Shown: in pieces, positions 29,801 to 38,686 of the stretch
How positions within the stretch are numbered: position 1 is the first letter of the stretch
Layout of the letters: every line of letters begins with the position of its first letter
Assembly (NCBI RefSeq): GCF_020176695.1
Contig: NZ_JAIWIA010000027.1
Location: 1-64,000 of the forward strand
DNA: 64,000 bases
Direction: 5' to 3'
Origin: Massilia sp. MS-15
GTDB lineage: Bacteria > Pseudomonadota > Gammaproteobacteria > Burkholderiales > Burkholderiaceae_D
The notes under the pieces: generated by a model
Databases searched by the model: none
What the model saw: only the letters and a program-made list of their open reading frames with translations
What the model was told of the DNA's origin: nothing
Program-made: the position numbers and the translations under genes

Positions 29801-32372
29801 AGGTCCCGGCCAGCGTGTGCGCGGCCTTCAGGGCGTCGGGCGCGGTGCGCCCTTGCGGCGCGCCGCGCCAGGCCGCGAATTCTTCCGCCAGCACGGCCAC
29901 CAGGGCCGCGGTCTCGTCCAGGTACACGCTGTACAGGCCGAGCGGAATCTCGAGTTCGCCGACGCGCTTGACGGCGGGGGCAGCGCCGGTGACAGGCGCC
30001 GTCCCGGTGTCCGATTCCAGGTGCGATTCCAGGTCCGATTCGGGGGTCGACTCCGGGGCCGATTCCGGGCTAGACTCCGCGACCGGTTCCAGCGCCATTG
30101 CCGGGACATCGTCGGCGGCCGCTTCCGGAACAGCTTCCGGCACGGAGGCGGGCGACGCCCCGGCAGCGGTGGCGTCATGTCCGGCGTGTTCGGCGTACGC
30201 CGGTCCGCCTTCCTGCACCCGCGCCGCGGCCTCCACGATGGCAGCGCCATCGCGTGCCGACTGCCCGCCGGCGGCCAGCTCGGCCACCCAGGCGCCCAGT
30301 TCTTCCCGGGCCTGGTCCAGCAGCGCCAGCAGCGCCGGGGTGGCGGCGCGCGCCTCCGACAGCCACAGGTTCAGCACGCGCTCGACCGCCGCGGCCGCCT
30401 CGGCGAAGCGCTCCAGGCTCACCATGCGGCTGCTGCCCTTGAGCGTGTGGAAGGAGCGCCGCAGCAGCATCAGGGTTTCCTGGCTGTCCGGATGCGCGTG
30501 CGCCTGCGGCAGGGTGTCGCGCACCAGGCCCAGCACTTCGCCGGCTTCCAGGATGAAGATCTCGAGCAGTTCCGATTCGACGCCCGCTTCCTGTGGCACG
30601 GTGATCCCGGGCGCCGGCTGCGGCTGGGCCTCGACGTATTCGAAAGGCAGTTCGCGCAGCAGGCGCTGGTCGGCATCGAAGCGGAAGCGCCCGCTGGCAG
30701 CCTCGCTGTTCTGCGCCAGCAGGTCGGCGAAGAAGCCGAGCGCACCGATGTTCTGGGCGATGTTGTGCAGCGCACCCGACTGCGCCTCGAGGTCGCCGTC
30801 GCCTTCGGCGAGCGCCGCCACCGCCCCGGCCACGTGGCCTGCCGCCAGCACCGCCTGGTCCTGGTCGAGGATGGCCAGCGCGCCCTGCAGGCCGTGCAGC
30901 ACCGGCGCGGCCTGGGCCAGCACGTCGCGCCGGTCCGGCCGGTCGTAGTAATCGTCGAGCAGTTTCTCGACCTGGCGCAGGCCGGCCTTGATCTCGCCGG
31001 CCAGCACCGCCACGGTCTGGCCCTGCTGGATCTGGCGCGCCAGCTCGCCCTGCCATTGCGGGGCGTCAGGCGGGGTTTCGCCGGCGGCCAGCGCCAGCAG
31101 GCGCGCGCCGACCGCTTCCGCGTTCTCGGCGAAATCCTGCGGCAGCTGGCGCAGCTGGTCCAGGCCGTTCTCGACGAACAGCATGGCGGCCGCCATCTCG
31201 AGCTTGACCTCGTCGCCGCGGCCGGCCTGCAGGGCGTCCTGCGCCGCGCGCCCGAGTTCGCGCATCAGCTGGGCCAGCGCCGGGGCACCCAGCTTTTCAC
31301 TGGCGCCGGCCAGGCGCGCCAGCTGCCGGCTGAAGTCGTCCTGCAGGTCCAGGTCGCCTTCGCTGGCGATGCGGTCCCAGTCCGACTTGCTGCGGGCCAG
31401 CGCCTCGCGCGCTTCCTGCAGCACGGCCTGGTCGATACGGCCATAGCGCCGTAGCGCATAGTCGTGCGGCACCATGCCATCCAGGCCCAGGGCCTGGCGC
31501 AGGCGCGCGGCGTCCGGATTCGGCGTCCCTTCGGCCGCGGCCACGAAGAACAATGCGTCGCGCAGCATCGCGTCGGGCGTGCCGCCCTGGCCCTGGGCCA
31601 GGCGGCGCAGCTGCAGGTTGACCTGGCCGAGCAGCTGCTTCACGTACAGATCGGGCGCCAGCGCGCCGTCGGCCACCACGCCGGCAAAGGCGTGCATCGC
31701 CTGCCAGAACAGGCGCGCACGCCCGTCCCCCTGGCCGGCGGCCACCGGCGCCAGCGCGTCGCGCATACCGGCCGCATGCTGGGCCTCGCCGCTCTTCAGG
31801 TAGGGCAACAGGGCCTTTTCGAAACGCGCGCGGCAAGCTGCGATGTCGAGCGCGATGTCGGGCACGTTGGCGCCGAGCAGGCCGGTGTCGGACGCCGGCA
31901 GCGCGGCGCCCTCGCCCAGCCTGGCCGGCAGCAGGTCGGACGGATGGATGCGCTCCACGCCGAGCCGCTCCTGCAGGTCGCGGTAATAGGGAAACAGGCG
32001 CGCCGGCTGCTGGGGGCTGCCGGCCAGCAGCTCGTCGAGGTATTCGACCAGGGCCTGGTAGGCATCCTGCACGGCCTGCACCGATTCCGGCGTGCAGGGC
32101 AGTTGCCCGTCCTTGAAGCGCTCGATCAGCCGTTCGGCCGCGCCGCCCAGCACGCCGGCGCCCTCGACATCGACCAGCTGCAAGGCGCCATTGGCCTGGT
32201 GCAGGTGGGTGCGGGCATGCAGCAGCAGGGTCGGCTGGGCTTCGAGGCTGCGCGCTGCGGCGTCGCGCAGGGCCGCGCCCGAACGCCCCAGCGCATCGCG
32301 GATCTCGCCGATCACCCAGGACAGGGGACCGGTATCGAAGGCGGTTGCGCGCGGCGGGAAAGGGTTCGTCAT
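26862..32372 (-). CDS. chpA: ChpA/PilL-like multi-Hpt hybrid chemotaxis histidine kinase
   Basis: A 1836-residue CheA-type hybrid kinase of the Pil-Chp pathway that controls twitching motility and related signalling. An N-terminal Hpt-like region contains HLHQANGALQL (His58). Three further Hpt motifs are visible: FHTLKGSSRM (His642), HTLAGTSSTVG (His852, with Ala in place of the usual Lys) and HTVKGSARMAG (His1157). A very Glu/Pro-rich linker precedes the last Hpt (about residues 1035-1110). A CheA-type dimerisation/HATPase core follows (HLLRNAIVHGIEPRAA, FSDDGAGLD, GRGVGMDVV), then a CheW-like domain and a C-terminal receiver with phospho-acceptor Asp1763 (LMLVDIEMPRMDGF). It is 20 bases downstream of pilJ, the last gene of the operon, and converges on the photolyase gene. 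Confidence 0.93.
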   Translation of the reverse strand: MTNPFPPRATAFDTGPLSWVIGEIRDALGRSGAALRDAAARSLEAQPTLLLHARTHLHQANGALQLVDVEGAGVLGGAAERLIERFKDGQLPCTPESVQAVQDAYQALVEYLDELLAGSPQQPARLFPYYRDLQERLGVERIHPSDLLPARLGEGAALPASDTGLLGANVPDIALDIAACRARFEKALLPYLKSGEAQHAAGMRDALAPVAAGQGDGRARLFWQAMHAFAGVVADGALAPDLYVKQLLGQVNLQLRRLAQGQGGTPDAMLRDALFFVAAAEGTPNPDAARLRQALGLDGMVPHDYALRRYGRIDQAVLQEAREALARSKSDWDRIASEGDLDLQDDFSRQLARLAGASEKLGAPALAQLMRELGRAAQDALQAGRGDEVKLEMAAAMLFVENGLDQLRQLPQDFAENAEAVGARLLALAAGETPPDAPQWQGELARQIQQGQTVAVLAGEIKAGLRQVEKLLDDYYDRPDRRDVLAQAAPVLHGLQGALAILDQDQAVLAAGHVAGAVAALAEGDGDLEAQSGALHNIAQNIGALGFFADLLAQNSEAASGRFRFDADQRLLRELPFEYVEAQPQPAPGITVPQEAGVESELLEIFILEAGEVLGLVRDTLPQAHAHPDSQETLMLLRRSFHTLKGSSRMVSLERFAEAAAAVERVLNLWLSEARAATPALLALLDQAREELGAWVAELAAGGQSARDGAAIVEAAARVQEGGPAYAEHAGHDATAAGASPASVPEAVPEAAADDVPAMALEPVAESSPESAPESTPESDLESHLESDTGTAPVTGAAPAVKRVGELEIPLGLYSVYLDETAALVAVLAEEFAAWRGAPQGRTAPDALKAAHTLAGTSSTVGFGALHALAHALELVLEKLALPGPNLDEAGLALLEASLARMRTMLQVFALGELAPSQTDLLAQLDALLARLASQQAASVYGTVEPALARQLDTLFASAYAALLDGPPPLPDQAVREAEEAEQKASAVTEIDNLFDSFLDDPYAAPALDQAAPEQVFVPVTPDEAALEGVPELAGDAVPPEPEAGQESAPETEAEPETEPETEPEPEPEPELVAEPEPAAGTEPAPAPEPRPDAVPAQAESGLATGPLFTDELDPDLLPVFLEEGADLFPQIGKGLRQWQQQPQDDAIAQGLQRALHTVKGSARMAGAMRLGQHTHELETQVENMVHAGTSTPAAFDELLASYDAALLLFEQLQRPSAPQPALAPAAVAPAEQPGARAPLVRVRADILDRVVNQAGEVSITRSRLENQVGSLKGALSDFTDNLDRLRRQMREIEMQAESQIASRLSIAGEREFDPLEFDRFTRLQELTRMMAESVNDVEAFHEGLSRTVDSAAEDLAAQARMTRELQRDLMRVRMVPFSHLSERLFRIARQTAKELEKRVNLDIRGGSVEIDRSVLEQMAAPFEHLLRNAIVHGIEPRAARLAAGKAETGEILVQVSQHGNEVAIVFSDDGAGLDLDRIRAKARATGLLGPDQAMSDQQVAELIFEPGFSTADALTELAGRGVGMDVVRSEAQALGGRVQVSAEPGRGTRFAIHLPLTLAVAQVVLVASAGRTHALPSTLVEQVLQVRDSELAAAQAAGTLAVGGQPHALHALDALLGEGKGGKGAPLQRVNPVLVVHGASGRIALRVDEVLGNREVVVKNIGPQLARVPGIAGATVLGTGEIVLILDPVVLAQRPAAQPAAAAEEAPPAERARIMVVDDSITVRRVTQRLLEREGYRVMLAKDGVDALEQLEGARPDLMLVDIEMPRMDGFDLTRELRAREATADIPIIMITSRTADKHRNYAMGLGVNAYFGKPYQEPVLLAAIGSLLGQGVAG

Positions 32373-32392
32373 GGGCTCGTGTAATCGGTGAA

Positions 32393-34678
32393 TCAGGCTG
32401 CCACGCGGAAGCGCGACACGGAATCCTTCAGTTCCTGCGCCAGCAGCGCCAGCTCGCGGATCGACTGCGCCGTCTGGCGCGTGCCGCCCTGGGTCTGCTC
32501 GGTAACCGACAGGATGTGCTGCATGGTATGGGCCACGCCGTTGGCGGAGGTGGCCTGCTGCTCGGCCGCGGCGGAAATCCCCTGGATCAGCTCCGCCAGG
32601 CGGTTCGACACGCGCGAGATGTCGCTCAGGGCCGCGCCGGCCGCATCGGACAGGCGCGCGCCCTCGACCACGCCCTGGGTCGATTTTTCCATGGCCGCCA
32701 CCGCGTCGTGGGTGTCGGCCTGGATGGTGCGCACCAGCGCGCCGATGCCCTTGGCCGCTTCGGCCGAGCGCTCCGCCAGGCGCTGCACTTCCTCGGCCAC
32801 CACCGAGAAGCCGCGTCCCGCTTCGCCCGCCGACGCGGCCTGGATCGCCGCGTTCAGCGCCAGCACGTTGGTCTGTTCCGTGATGTCCGAGATCAGGTCG
32901 GTGATCTCGCCGATCTCCTGCGAGGATTCGCCCAGGCGCTTGATGCGCTTGCTGGTTTCCTGGATCTGCTCGCGGATCTCGTGCATGCCCAGGATCGCGT
33001 TCTGCACCGCCTGCGCGCCCTGCTCCGCCGCCGCCACCGACTGGCGCGCCACGTCGGCCGATTCGGTGGCCGAACGCGACACGCTGGAAATCTGGGTCGC
33101 CATCTGTAGCACCGTGCTGGATGCGTCCTGGATCTCGCGCGACTGCGCCTCGGCCGCGCCCAGCAGTTCGGTGGACACGGCCTGGGCGCCGGCCGCCGCG
33201 CCGGTCACCTGCCCGGCGGTCTTGATGACCCGCAGCACCAGGCCACGCAATTCCTCGACCGTGTAGTTGACCGAGTCGGCGATCGCGCCGGTGATGTCTT
33301 CCGACACGGTGGCATGCACGGTCAGGTCGCCGTCCGCCACTTCCTGCAGTTCGTTCATCAGGCGCAGGATCGCCGCCTGGTTCTGGTCGTTGGTGGCCTT
33401 GGCTTCTTCTTCCTTGGCCTGGGCCAGCTGGCGCATCGCCTCGGCTTCGCGGCGGCGCGCCTCGGCGCCGCGCGTGCGGTTGCGCGAGTCCTGCAGCATC
33501 ACGCGGCTCAGGCTGCCGCCCATGGCGAGCGTGAACACCGAGGCGCCCACCAGCACCCAGAACCAGCTGCTGCGGATACCCAGCTGGTAGCGGTATTCGG
33601 ACTGCAGGCGCGCCAGCGAGGAACGCAGGCCTTCGCTGTCGCGCGCGATCACCGCCTCGGCGCTGCGCGCGGCGGCAAAGTTGTGCTGGTTGGTCGAGAG
33701 CGGTGCCAGCCCTTCCTGCCAGGCCTGGAAGGCGCTGCGCGCGTCGTCCAGGCGCGCGCGCAGGCCCGGTTCGGCCGCCGCGCCCGCGCCGTCGGACAGG
33801 GCCGCCAGCAGGGCGCCGAGGTCCGCGCTGTCGCGCGCGATGCCGCGCGCGGCGTCGCGGTGGGCCACGCCGGGCGCCATGAAGGCGTGGGTGGCCACCG
33901 ACAGGCGTTCGCTCAGCAGCGCCAGGCGGGCGCCGGCGGCGGCCTCGCGCGGACTGTCCTGCAGGCGTTCGGCCAGGGTGCGCAGTTCGGTGGCCAGCGG
34001 CTCGTAGCGCTTGACGGCGCCGCCGTAGCCGACCAGGTGGCGCTTGTTGCCGACAATGGTGGCGGCCGCCGCGTTCGAGGCCGACCAGGCGGCGCGCGCC
34101 TTGCCCAGCAGGCCGGACAGCTCGTTCGAGGCGGCCGGCACCGCATGGCCGCCGGACTGGCCGCCACGTGCCAGCAGGGTCAGCAGGCGTCCGACTTCGG
34201 CGCGGCTGTCATCCAGTTCGGTGAAGGCGGACGGCTCGCCGCGCAGCGCATTCGGGGCCGACTTGGCCACCCGCTGCGAATGCATCAGGGCGTCGGCCGC
34301 GAGCTGGCCCTGGGTCGAGACGACGTCGGTGCGCGCCGCGTTCTGCCACATCGCCAGCACGGTCAGGAGAATGCCGCCGACGAAGGCGGCCAGCACCAGG
34401 CGCAGCTGGCGCGACAGCGACATGTGGCCGATCAGCGGCAGGCGCAGGTCGTCGGGGTCGGCCGGGGCGGCCGCGAGCGGCTTGCGCGGGCGGGTATTGC
34501 CGAGCCGGCGCGCGGCCGCGTCGGCCGAGCCGTGCAGCGGGCCCTCGGCGGAAGCCGGCGCGGACGGATGCTGGGGCAGCAGGCCGGGGCCGAACTGGGT
34601 GTCGGGCGAGGCCAGGACGGTGTCCTCGTCCTCGTCCTTGGTGAATGCGTTGATGCTGAGTTTCGAGGCGAATCCCAT
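32393..34678 (-). CDS. pilJ: PilJ-like methyl-accepting chemotaxis protein
   Basis: A 761-residue transmembrane receptor. A cytoplasmic Pro/Ala-rich N-terminal arm (1-85) precedes TM1 at about 93-111 ([18 protein letters not shown]). A periplasmic type-IV-pili MCP sensor region leads to TM2 at about 368-388 ([19 protein letters not shown]). The HAMP-like and long coiled-coil signalling domain contains [20 protein letters not shown], the conserved hairpin-tip region. The long N-terminal arm is typical of PilJ. The start is ATG 34678; the frame is open further but that sequence overlaps the CheW-like gene. It feeds the ChpA-like kinase encoded just downstream. Confidence 0.92.
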   Translation of the reverse strand: MGFASKLSINAFTKDEDEDTVLASPDTQFGPGLLPQHPSAPASAEGPLHGSADAAARRLGNTRPRKPLAAAPADPDDLRLPLIGHMSLSRQLRLVLAAFVGGILLTVLAMWQNAARTDVVSTQGQLAADALMHSQRVAKSAPNALRGEPSAFTELDDSRAEVGRLLTLLARGGQSGGHAVPAASNELSGLLGKARAAWSASNAAAATIVGNKRHLVGYGGAVKRYEPLATELRTLAERLQDSPREAAAGARLALLSERLSVATHAFMAPGVAHRDAARGIARDSADLGALLAALSDGAGAAAEPGLRARLDDARSAFQAWQEGLAPLSTNQHNFAAARSAEAVIARDSEGLRSSLARLQSEYRYQLGIRSSWFWVLVGASVFTLAMGGSLSRVMLQDSRNRTRGAEARRREAEAMRQLAQAKEEEAKATNDQNQAAILRLMNELQEVADGDLTVHATVSEDITGAIADSVNYTVEELRGLVLRVIKTAGQVTGAAAGAQAVSTELLGAAEAQSREIQDASSTVLQMATQISSVSRSATESADVARQSVAAAEQGAQAVQNAILGMHEIREQIQETSKRIKRLGESSQEIGEITDLISDITEQTNVLALNAAIQAASAGEAGRGFSVVAEEVQRLAERSAEAAKGIGALVRTIQADTHDAVAAMEKSTQGVVEGARLSDAAGAALSDISRVSNRLAELIQGISAAAEQQATSANGVAHTMQHILSVTEQTQGGTRQTAQSIRELALLAQELKDSVSRFRVAA

Positions 34679-34763
34679 ACCGGCTCCTGGTCCTACGATC
34701 GATGGACGCGCCGCCTGGCTGCGTCGGTGTGTTGAATGCGGTGTCTGTTCAGGCTGCCCGCCG

Positions 34764-35309
34764 TCAGCCGTCCGGCTCCTGGGCGACCTGCAGGAAGCGC
34801 TCTTCGCGCACCAGGGCCGCCAGCGACAGCGGCGTCCACAGCTGGCCGTCGGCATCGCGCAGGGCCTCGCCCGCGCGTTCCATGGCGCCGGCCTGGCGCA
34901 GTCCGTACACGCGCTCGGCCAGCAGCGCGCAGTTGAAGCCGAGCGCGGGAGCGAAGGTCACCAGGCGCATGCCCGGGGCGGCCGGCGCCGCGCCGTCTTC
35001 TTCGCCCAGGTAGCGCGCCAGGTCGATCACGCCGACCAGGCTGCCGCGCACATTGGCCAGGCCAAGGTACCAGGGCACGGTGAGGGGCACGCGGGCGATC
35101 GGCGCCAGCGGCACGATCTCGCCCGCCTCCAGCAGGTCGAGCAGGTAGCGGGTGCCGCCCAGCTGCAGGCCGAGCTGCTGGATCGGCGCGCCCTCGCCGC
35201 CCCTGGCGGCCTGCATGCGCTCGAGCAGCTGCTGCTGGTAGTCGCGCAGGCGGGTGCGGCGGGCGGCCGGATCGGCGCTGCCCTGGCGTGGCGCCGGCGC
35301 GTCCTTCAT
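34764..35309 (-). CDS. pilI: CheW-like adaptor PilI
   Basis: A 181-residue CheW-domain protein that couples PilJ to the ChpA kinase. The N-terminal basic helix ([16 protein letters not shown]) is typical of PilI. CheW features include [44 protein letters not shown] and [11 protein letters not shown]. It overlaps the end of pilH by four bases (ATGA), in the pilG-pilH-pilI-pilJ order. Confidence 0.93.
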   Translation of the reverse strand: MKDAPAPRQGSADPAARRTRLRDYQQQLLERMQAARGGEGAPIQQLGLQLGGTRYLLDLLEAGEIVPLAPIARVPLTVPWYLGLANVRGSLVGVIDLARYLGEEDGAAPAAPGMRLVTFAPALGFNCALLAERVYGLRQAGAMERAGEALRDADGQLWTPLSLAALVREERFLQVAQEPDG

Positions 35310-35695
35310 GCGGCGGCGCTGGCCGGCTGCTGGTCGAGCGAGGCGATGCTGGCCAGCAGCAGCGCCGGATCGACCGGCTTGACCAGGTAGTCGCGCGCGC
35401 CCTGGCGCATGCCCCAGATACGGTCGGTCTCCTGGTTCTTGCTGCTGCAGATGATGACCGGGATCGCGGCCAGCTCCGGGTCGCGCGCGATCGAGCGCGT
35501 CACCTGGAAGCCGTTCGCGCCCGGCATGACCACGTCCATCAGGATCAGTTGCGGGCGCTCGGCGCGGATCTTGTCGATCGCCTCGCCGCCATTCACGGCG
35601 GTGGTCACGGCAAAGCCCGCGCGCACCAGGATATCGGTCAGGTAAAAGCGTTCGGTCGGGGAATCGTCGACGATCAGGATGTGATGTATGGCCAC
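35306..35695 (-). CDS. pilH: Twitching motility response regulator PilH
   Basis: A 129-residue stand-alone receiver domain. Acidic pocket Asp10-Asp11 (IVDDSPTERFYL), phospho-acceptor Asp54 (LMDVVMPGANGFQ) and Lys106 (ARDYLVKPVD) are present. The DDSPTE and QETDRIWGMRQGARDYLVKPV motifs mark it as PilH rather than PilG or CheY; PilH is thought to act as phosphate sink or pilus-retraction regulator. It is separated from pilG by a 41-base gap that holds a tandem repeat. Confidence 0.93.
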   Translation of the reverse strand: MAIHHILIVDDSPTERFYLTDILVRAGFAVTTAVNGGEAIDKIRAERPQLILMDVVMPGANGFQVTRSIARDPELAAIPVIICSSKNQETDRIWGMRQGARDYLVKPVDPALLLASIASLDQQPASAAA

Positions 35696-35713
35696 CTTGG
35701 GCTCCGGGGTCGG

Positions 35714-35742
35714 TCAGGTCTGTCAGGTCAGTCAGGTCAGTC
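35714..35742. repeat. 9-bp tandem repeat at the pilG-pilH junction
   Basis: Three tandem copies, tcaggtctg, tcaggtcag and tcaggtcag, are followed by a partial unit (plus strand). The last copy includes the pilG stop codon (35737-35739). The leader of pilH lies across the array, so copy number could alter spacing or RNA structure before pilH. Confidence 0.8.
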
Positions 35743-36132
35743 GCGGGCGGCGGTGTGCTCGCGCACGGCCGCCAGCAGGCTGTCCTTGGAAAACGGCTTG
35801 GTGAGATAGGCGCTGGCGCCGACCATCGCGCCGCGCGCGCGGTCGAACAGCCCGTCCTTGGACGACAGCATCAGCACCGGCGTGGCGTGGAAGCGCGCGC
35901 TCTTCTTGATCAGGGCGCAGGTCTGGTAGCCATCCAGGCGCGGCATCAGGATGTCGCAGAACACCAGCGCCGGGTGGTGGTCGTTGATCTTGGCGAGCGC
36001 ATCGAAGCCATCGTCGGCCAGCACCACCGTGTAGCCGGCCTGGGTCAGGAAGATTTCGGCGGAGCGGCGGATCGTGCTGCTGTCGTCGATCACCATGATG
36101 GTCAGGCCGTTTGCTTGCGGCGATGTCGTCAT
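35737..36132 (-). CDS. pilG: Twitching motility response regulator PilG
   Basis: A 131-residue receiver-only protein. Asp16-Asp17 (VIDDSSTIRRSAE), phospho-acceptor Asp60 (FCDILMPRLDGYQTCALIK) and Lys112 (YLTKPFSK) are present. The RLDGYQTCALIK and SSKDGLFDRARG blocks are the PilG signature. PilG promotes pilus extension in Pseudomonas. It is the first gene of the pilG-pilH-pilI-pilJ-chpA operon, downstream of the rubredoxin gene. No pilK or chpB is present. Confidence 0.94.
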   Translation of the reverse strand: MTTSPQANGLTIMVIDDSSTIRRSAEIFLTQAGYTVVLADDGFDALAKINDHHPALVFCDILMPRLDGYQTCALIKKSARFHATPVLMLSSKDGLFDRARGAMVGASAYLTKPFSKDSLLAAVREHTAARD

Positions 36133-36273
36133 TTTCGTTTCACTTCAGCATGAAGCGCCACGATAGCACAGGGTTTTGCCCTTGTGCGCAGGAGTGTTGC
36201 AGTACGTCAACTGTTGCCCGCAGATTGGATTGACGTCTTGCAAACTCAGCTATCAAGAAGGCAATGGCAGGGT

Positions 36274-36293
36274 GGGCGGACCGTGGCCCGCCC
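36274..36293 (-). terminator. GC-rich stem-loop after the rubredoxin gene
   Basis: GGGCGG (36274-36279) pairs with CCGCCC (36288-36293) across an 8-base loop, 8 bases past the minus-strand rubredoxin stop. It lacks a T-run, so termination is uncertain. The sequence GGGTGGGC resembles other dispersed elements in the window (3.13, 45.0 and 50.97 kb). Confidence 0.35.
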
Positions 36294-36300
36294 GGTGACA

Positions 36301-36489
36301 TCAGATGGCGGTCATCTCGAAATCGTCCTTGCGGGCGCCGCATTCCGGGCAGGTCCAGTTCATCGGGACATCGGCCCAGCGGGTGCCGGGGGCGATGCCG
36401 TCGTCCGGCGCGCCGGCGGCCTCGTCATAGACCCAGCCACAGATCAGGCACATCCAGGTCTGGAAAGGGGCCGTCGAATCAGTACTCAC
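36301..36489 (-). CDS. Rubredoxin
   Basis: A 62-residue iron electron carrier. The two CxxC loops MCLICGWVYDE and WTCPECGARKDDFE hold the four cysteine ligands of one iron. The conserved aromatic core residues W, Y and W are present. The gene lies immediately upstream of the pil-chp operon and is divergent from the ThiD-like gene across 56 bases, an arrangement I recall as common in Burkholderiales. Its electron partner here is unknown. Confidence 0.94.
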   Translation of the reverse strand: MSTDSTAPFQTWMCLICGWVYDEAAGAPDDGIAPGTRWADVPMNWTCPECGARKDDFEMTAI

Positions 36490-36545
36490 AATATGCTTCC
36501 TTCTATCTAGTAAAATGCGGAATCAGGTATCTTAATCCAGGCGTC

Positions 36546-37349
36546 GTGCAAAACCAACCGTTCCCCCTCATCCTGACATTTGGCGTGTCCGACCCGGTCG
36601 GCGCGCTCGGCGTGCAGGCCGACCTGGCCGCCTTCGCCGCGCACGGATGCCACGGACTGTCGGTCGTGGCCGGACTGCTGGTGGCCGACAGCGCCAAGGT
36701 CGAGAACCTGCATGAAGTCGACAGCGACTGGATGGCCGACCAGGCCCGGGTGCTGCTCGAGGACATGCCGGTGGCGGCCTTCAAGGTCGGCGCCGTGGCG
36801 ACCGTACTGCAACTGGCGGCGATCGCCGAGATCGTGTCCGACTATCCGGATGCGCCGCTCATTCTCGACCCTTTCCTGTCGGCCCTGCCCGACTCCGGCC
36901 TGGCCGACGAGGAAATGCTGTCGGCGATCCGCTCGATCCTGGCGCCGCAGACCACGGTGCTGATGCTGTCGCAGTCGGAACTGGGCCGCATGGCCGAGAT
37001 CTGGCGCGAGCCCGGCAGCGAGGGTTCGCTGCTCGAGGACGTGGCCGAGCTGACCGATGCTGGCTGCCAGTACGTGCTGGTGACCGGCACCCGCGACGAA
37101 GCGGGTGCCTGTTCGAATACCCTGTTCGACGCCGGCGGCGTCGTCGCCCGGGTCGAATGGACGCACCTGCCGGGGCCGTTCGTCGGCGCCGGCAATACCT
37201 ATTCGGCGGCCTTCACCGCCCTGATGGCCCAGGGCATGGAAGCGCCGGCGGCGCTGTTCGCGGCCCAGGAATATACCACCGGCGCCCTCGAGCACGCGCA
37301 GCGCTTCGGCATGGGCAAGTTCATCCCCAACAAATTCTACCGGTGCTGA
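36546..37349 (+). CDS. thiD: ThiD-like hydroxymethylpyrimidine/phosphomethylpyrimidine kinase
   Basis: A 267-residue ribokinase-fold protein of the ThiD family, which phosphorylates HMP and HMP-P in thiamine synthesis. It begins with GTG at 36546 ([19 protein letters not shown]...). The usual ThiD GSDSGGGAGIQAD loop is altered to [14 protein letters not shown]. The Pfk-type anion-hole loop near the C-terminus reads [14 protein letters not shown], with GAGN in place of the common GSGD, so the catalytic Asp position appears to be Asn. Activity is therefore uncertain. Position beside hemL and rubredoxin is, as I recall, shared by other betaproteobacteria. No TPP riboswitch is visible. Confidence 0.78.
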   Translation: MQNQPFPLILTFGVSDPVGALGVQADLAAFAAHGCHGLSVVAGLLVADSAKVENLHEVDSDWMADQARVLLEDMPVAAFKVGAVATVLQLAAIAEIVSDYPDAPLILDPFLSALPDSGLADEEMLSAIRSILAPQTTVLMLSQSELGRMAEIWREPGSEGSLLEDVAELTDAGCQYVLVTGTRDEAGACSNTLFDAGGVVARVEWTHLPGPFVGAGNTYSAAFTALMAQGMEAPAALFAAQEYTTGALEHAQRFGMGKFIPNKFYRC

Positions 37350-37363
37350 AAAGCCCGCACATC

Positions 37364-38659
37364 ATGACCACTGACTCCACTTCCAAGAACGAGATCCTGT
37401 TTGCCCGCGCCCAGCAATCGACGCCGGGCGGCGTGAATTCGCCGGTGCGCGCCTTCCGCTCGGTGGGCGGCACCCCGCGCTTCATCACCCGCGCCGAGGG
37501 GCCGTATTTCTGGGACGCGGACGGCAAGCGCTACATCGACTACATCGGCTCCTGGGGCCCGGCCATCGTCGGCCACGCCCACCCGCAGGTGATCAAGGCG
37601 GTGCAGGCCGCCGCCGCGAATGGCCTGTCGTTCGGCGCGCCGACCGAAGGCGAGATCGAGATCGCCGAAGAGATCTGCCGCCTGCTGCCCTCGATCGAGC
37701 AGGTGCGCCTGGTCTCGTCCGGCACCGAGGCCACCATGAGCGCGCTGCGCCTGGCGCGCGGCGCCACCGGGCGCGACAAGATCGTCAAGTTCGAGGGCTG
37801 CTACCACGGCCATGCCGATTCGCTGCTGGTGAAGGCCGGCTCCGGCCTGCTCACCTTCGGCAACCCGACCAGCGCCGGCGTGCCGGAAGACTTCGTGAAG
37901 CACACCCTGGTCCTCGACTACAACAACATCCCGCAGCTGGAAGACGCCTTCGCCTCGATGGGCGACACCATCGCCTGCGTCATCGTGGAGCCGGTGGCCG
38001 GCAACATGAACCTGATCCGCGCCACCCCGGAATTCCTGCAGCGCATGCGCGAACTGTGCACGGAATACGGCACCGTGCTGATCTTCGACGAAGTGATGTG
38101 CGGCTTCCGCGTGGGCCTGGGCGGGGCCCAGGAACTGTACGGCATCACGCCGGACCTCACCGCGCTGGGCAAGGTGATCGGCGGCGGCCTGCCGGTGGCG
38201 GCCTTTGGCGGGCGCGCGGACCTGATGCAGAAGATGGCGCCGATCGGCCCGGTGTACCAGGCCGGCACCCTGTCGGGCAACCCGGTGGCGGTGGCGGCCG
38301 GCATGAGCACGCTGAAGCTGATCCAGGAGCCGGGCTTCTACGAGCGCCTCGGCGCCGCCGCCCAGCGCCTGGTGGACGGCCTGACCGAGGCCGCCAGGGA
38401 AGCGGGCATCCCGTTCTGCGGCGACGCGGTGGGCGGCATGTTCGGCTTCTATTTCAACCACGACATCCCGTCGACCTATGGCCAGATGATGGCCGGCGAT
38501 AAGGAGCGCTTCAACCGCTTCTTCCACGGCATGCTGGACGAAGGCGTGTATTTTGCCCCGGCCATGTTCGAAGCCGGGTTCGTCTCGGCCCAGCATACCG
38601 ATGCGGTGATCGACGAGACGGTCGAGGCGGCGCGCCGGGTGTTCAAGCGCATCGGCTGA
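37364..38659 (+). CDS. hemL: Glutamate-1-semialdehyde 2,1-aminomutase (HemL)
   Basis: A 431-residue PLP enzyme that converts glutamate-1-semialdehyde to 5-aminolevulinate in the C5 haem pathway. The PLP lysine is Lys270 in [13 protein letters not shown], the cofactor-ring site is [12 protein letters not shown], and the [13 protein letters not shown] and [17 protein letters not shown] motifs are intact. The start at 37364 follows thiD by 14 bases. Length and motifs are normal. Confidence 0.97.
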   Translation: MTTDSTSKNEILFARAQQSTPGGVNSPVRAFRSVGGTPRFITRAEGPYFWDADGKRYIDYIGSWGPAIVGHAHPQVIKAVQAAAANGLSFGAPTEGEIEIAEEICRLLPSIEQVRLVSSGTEATMSALRLARGATGRDKIVKFEGCYHGHADSLLVKAGSGLLTFGNPTSAGVPEDFVKHTLVLDYNNIPQLEDAFASMGDTIACVIVEPVAGNMNLIRATPEFLQRMRELCTEYGTVLIFDEVMCGFRVGLGGAQELYGITPDLTALGKVIGGGLPVAAFGGRADLMQKMAPIGPVYQAGTLSGNPVAVAAGMSTLKLIQEPGFYERLGAAAQRLVDGLTEAAREAGIPFCGDAVGGMFGFYFNHDIPSTYGQMMAGDKERFNRFFHGMLDEGVYFAPAMFEAGFVSAQHTDAVIDETVEAARRVFKRIG

Positions 38660-38686
38660 CACGCGCCGGGAACGGCCCGGCGGCGC

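Noticed and set aside
36490..36545. Possible TPP riboswitch before the ThiD-like gene
   Set aside because: Only 56 bases separate it from rubredoxin and no THI-box sequence is present.
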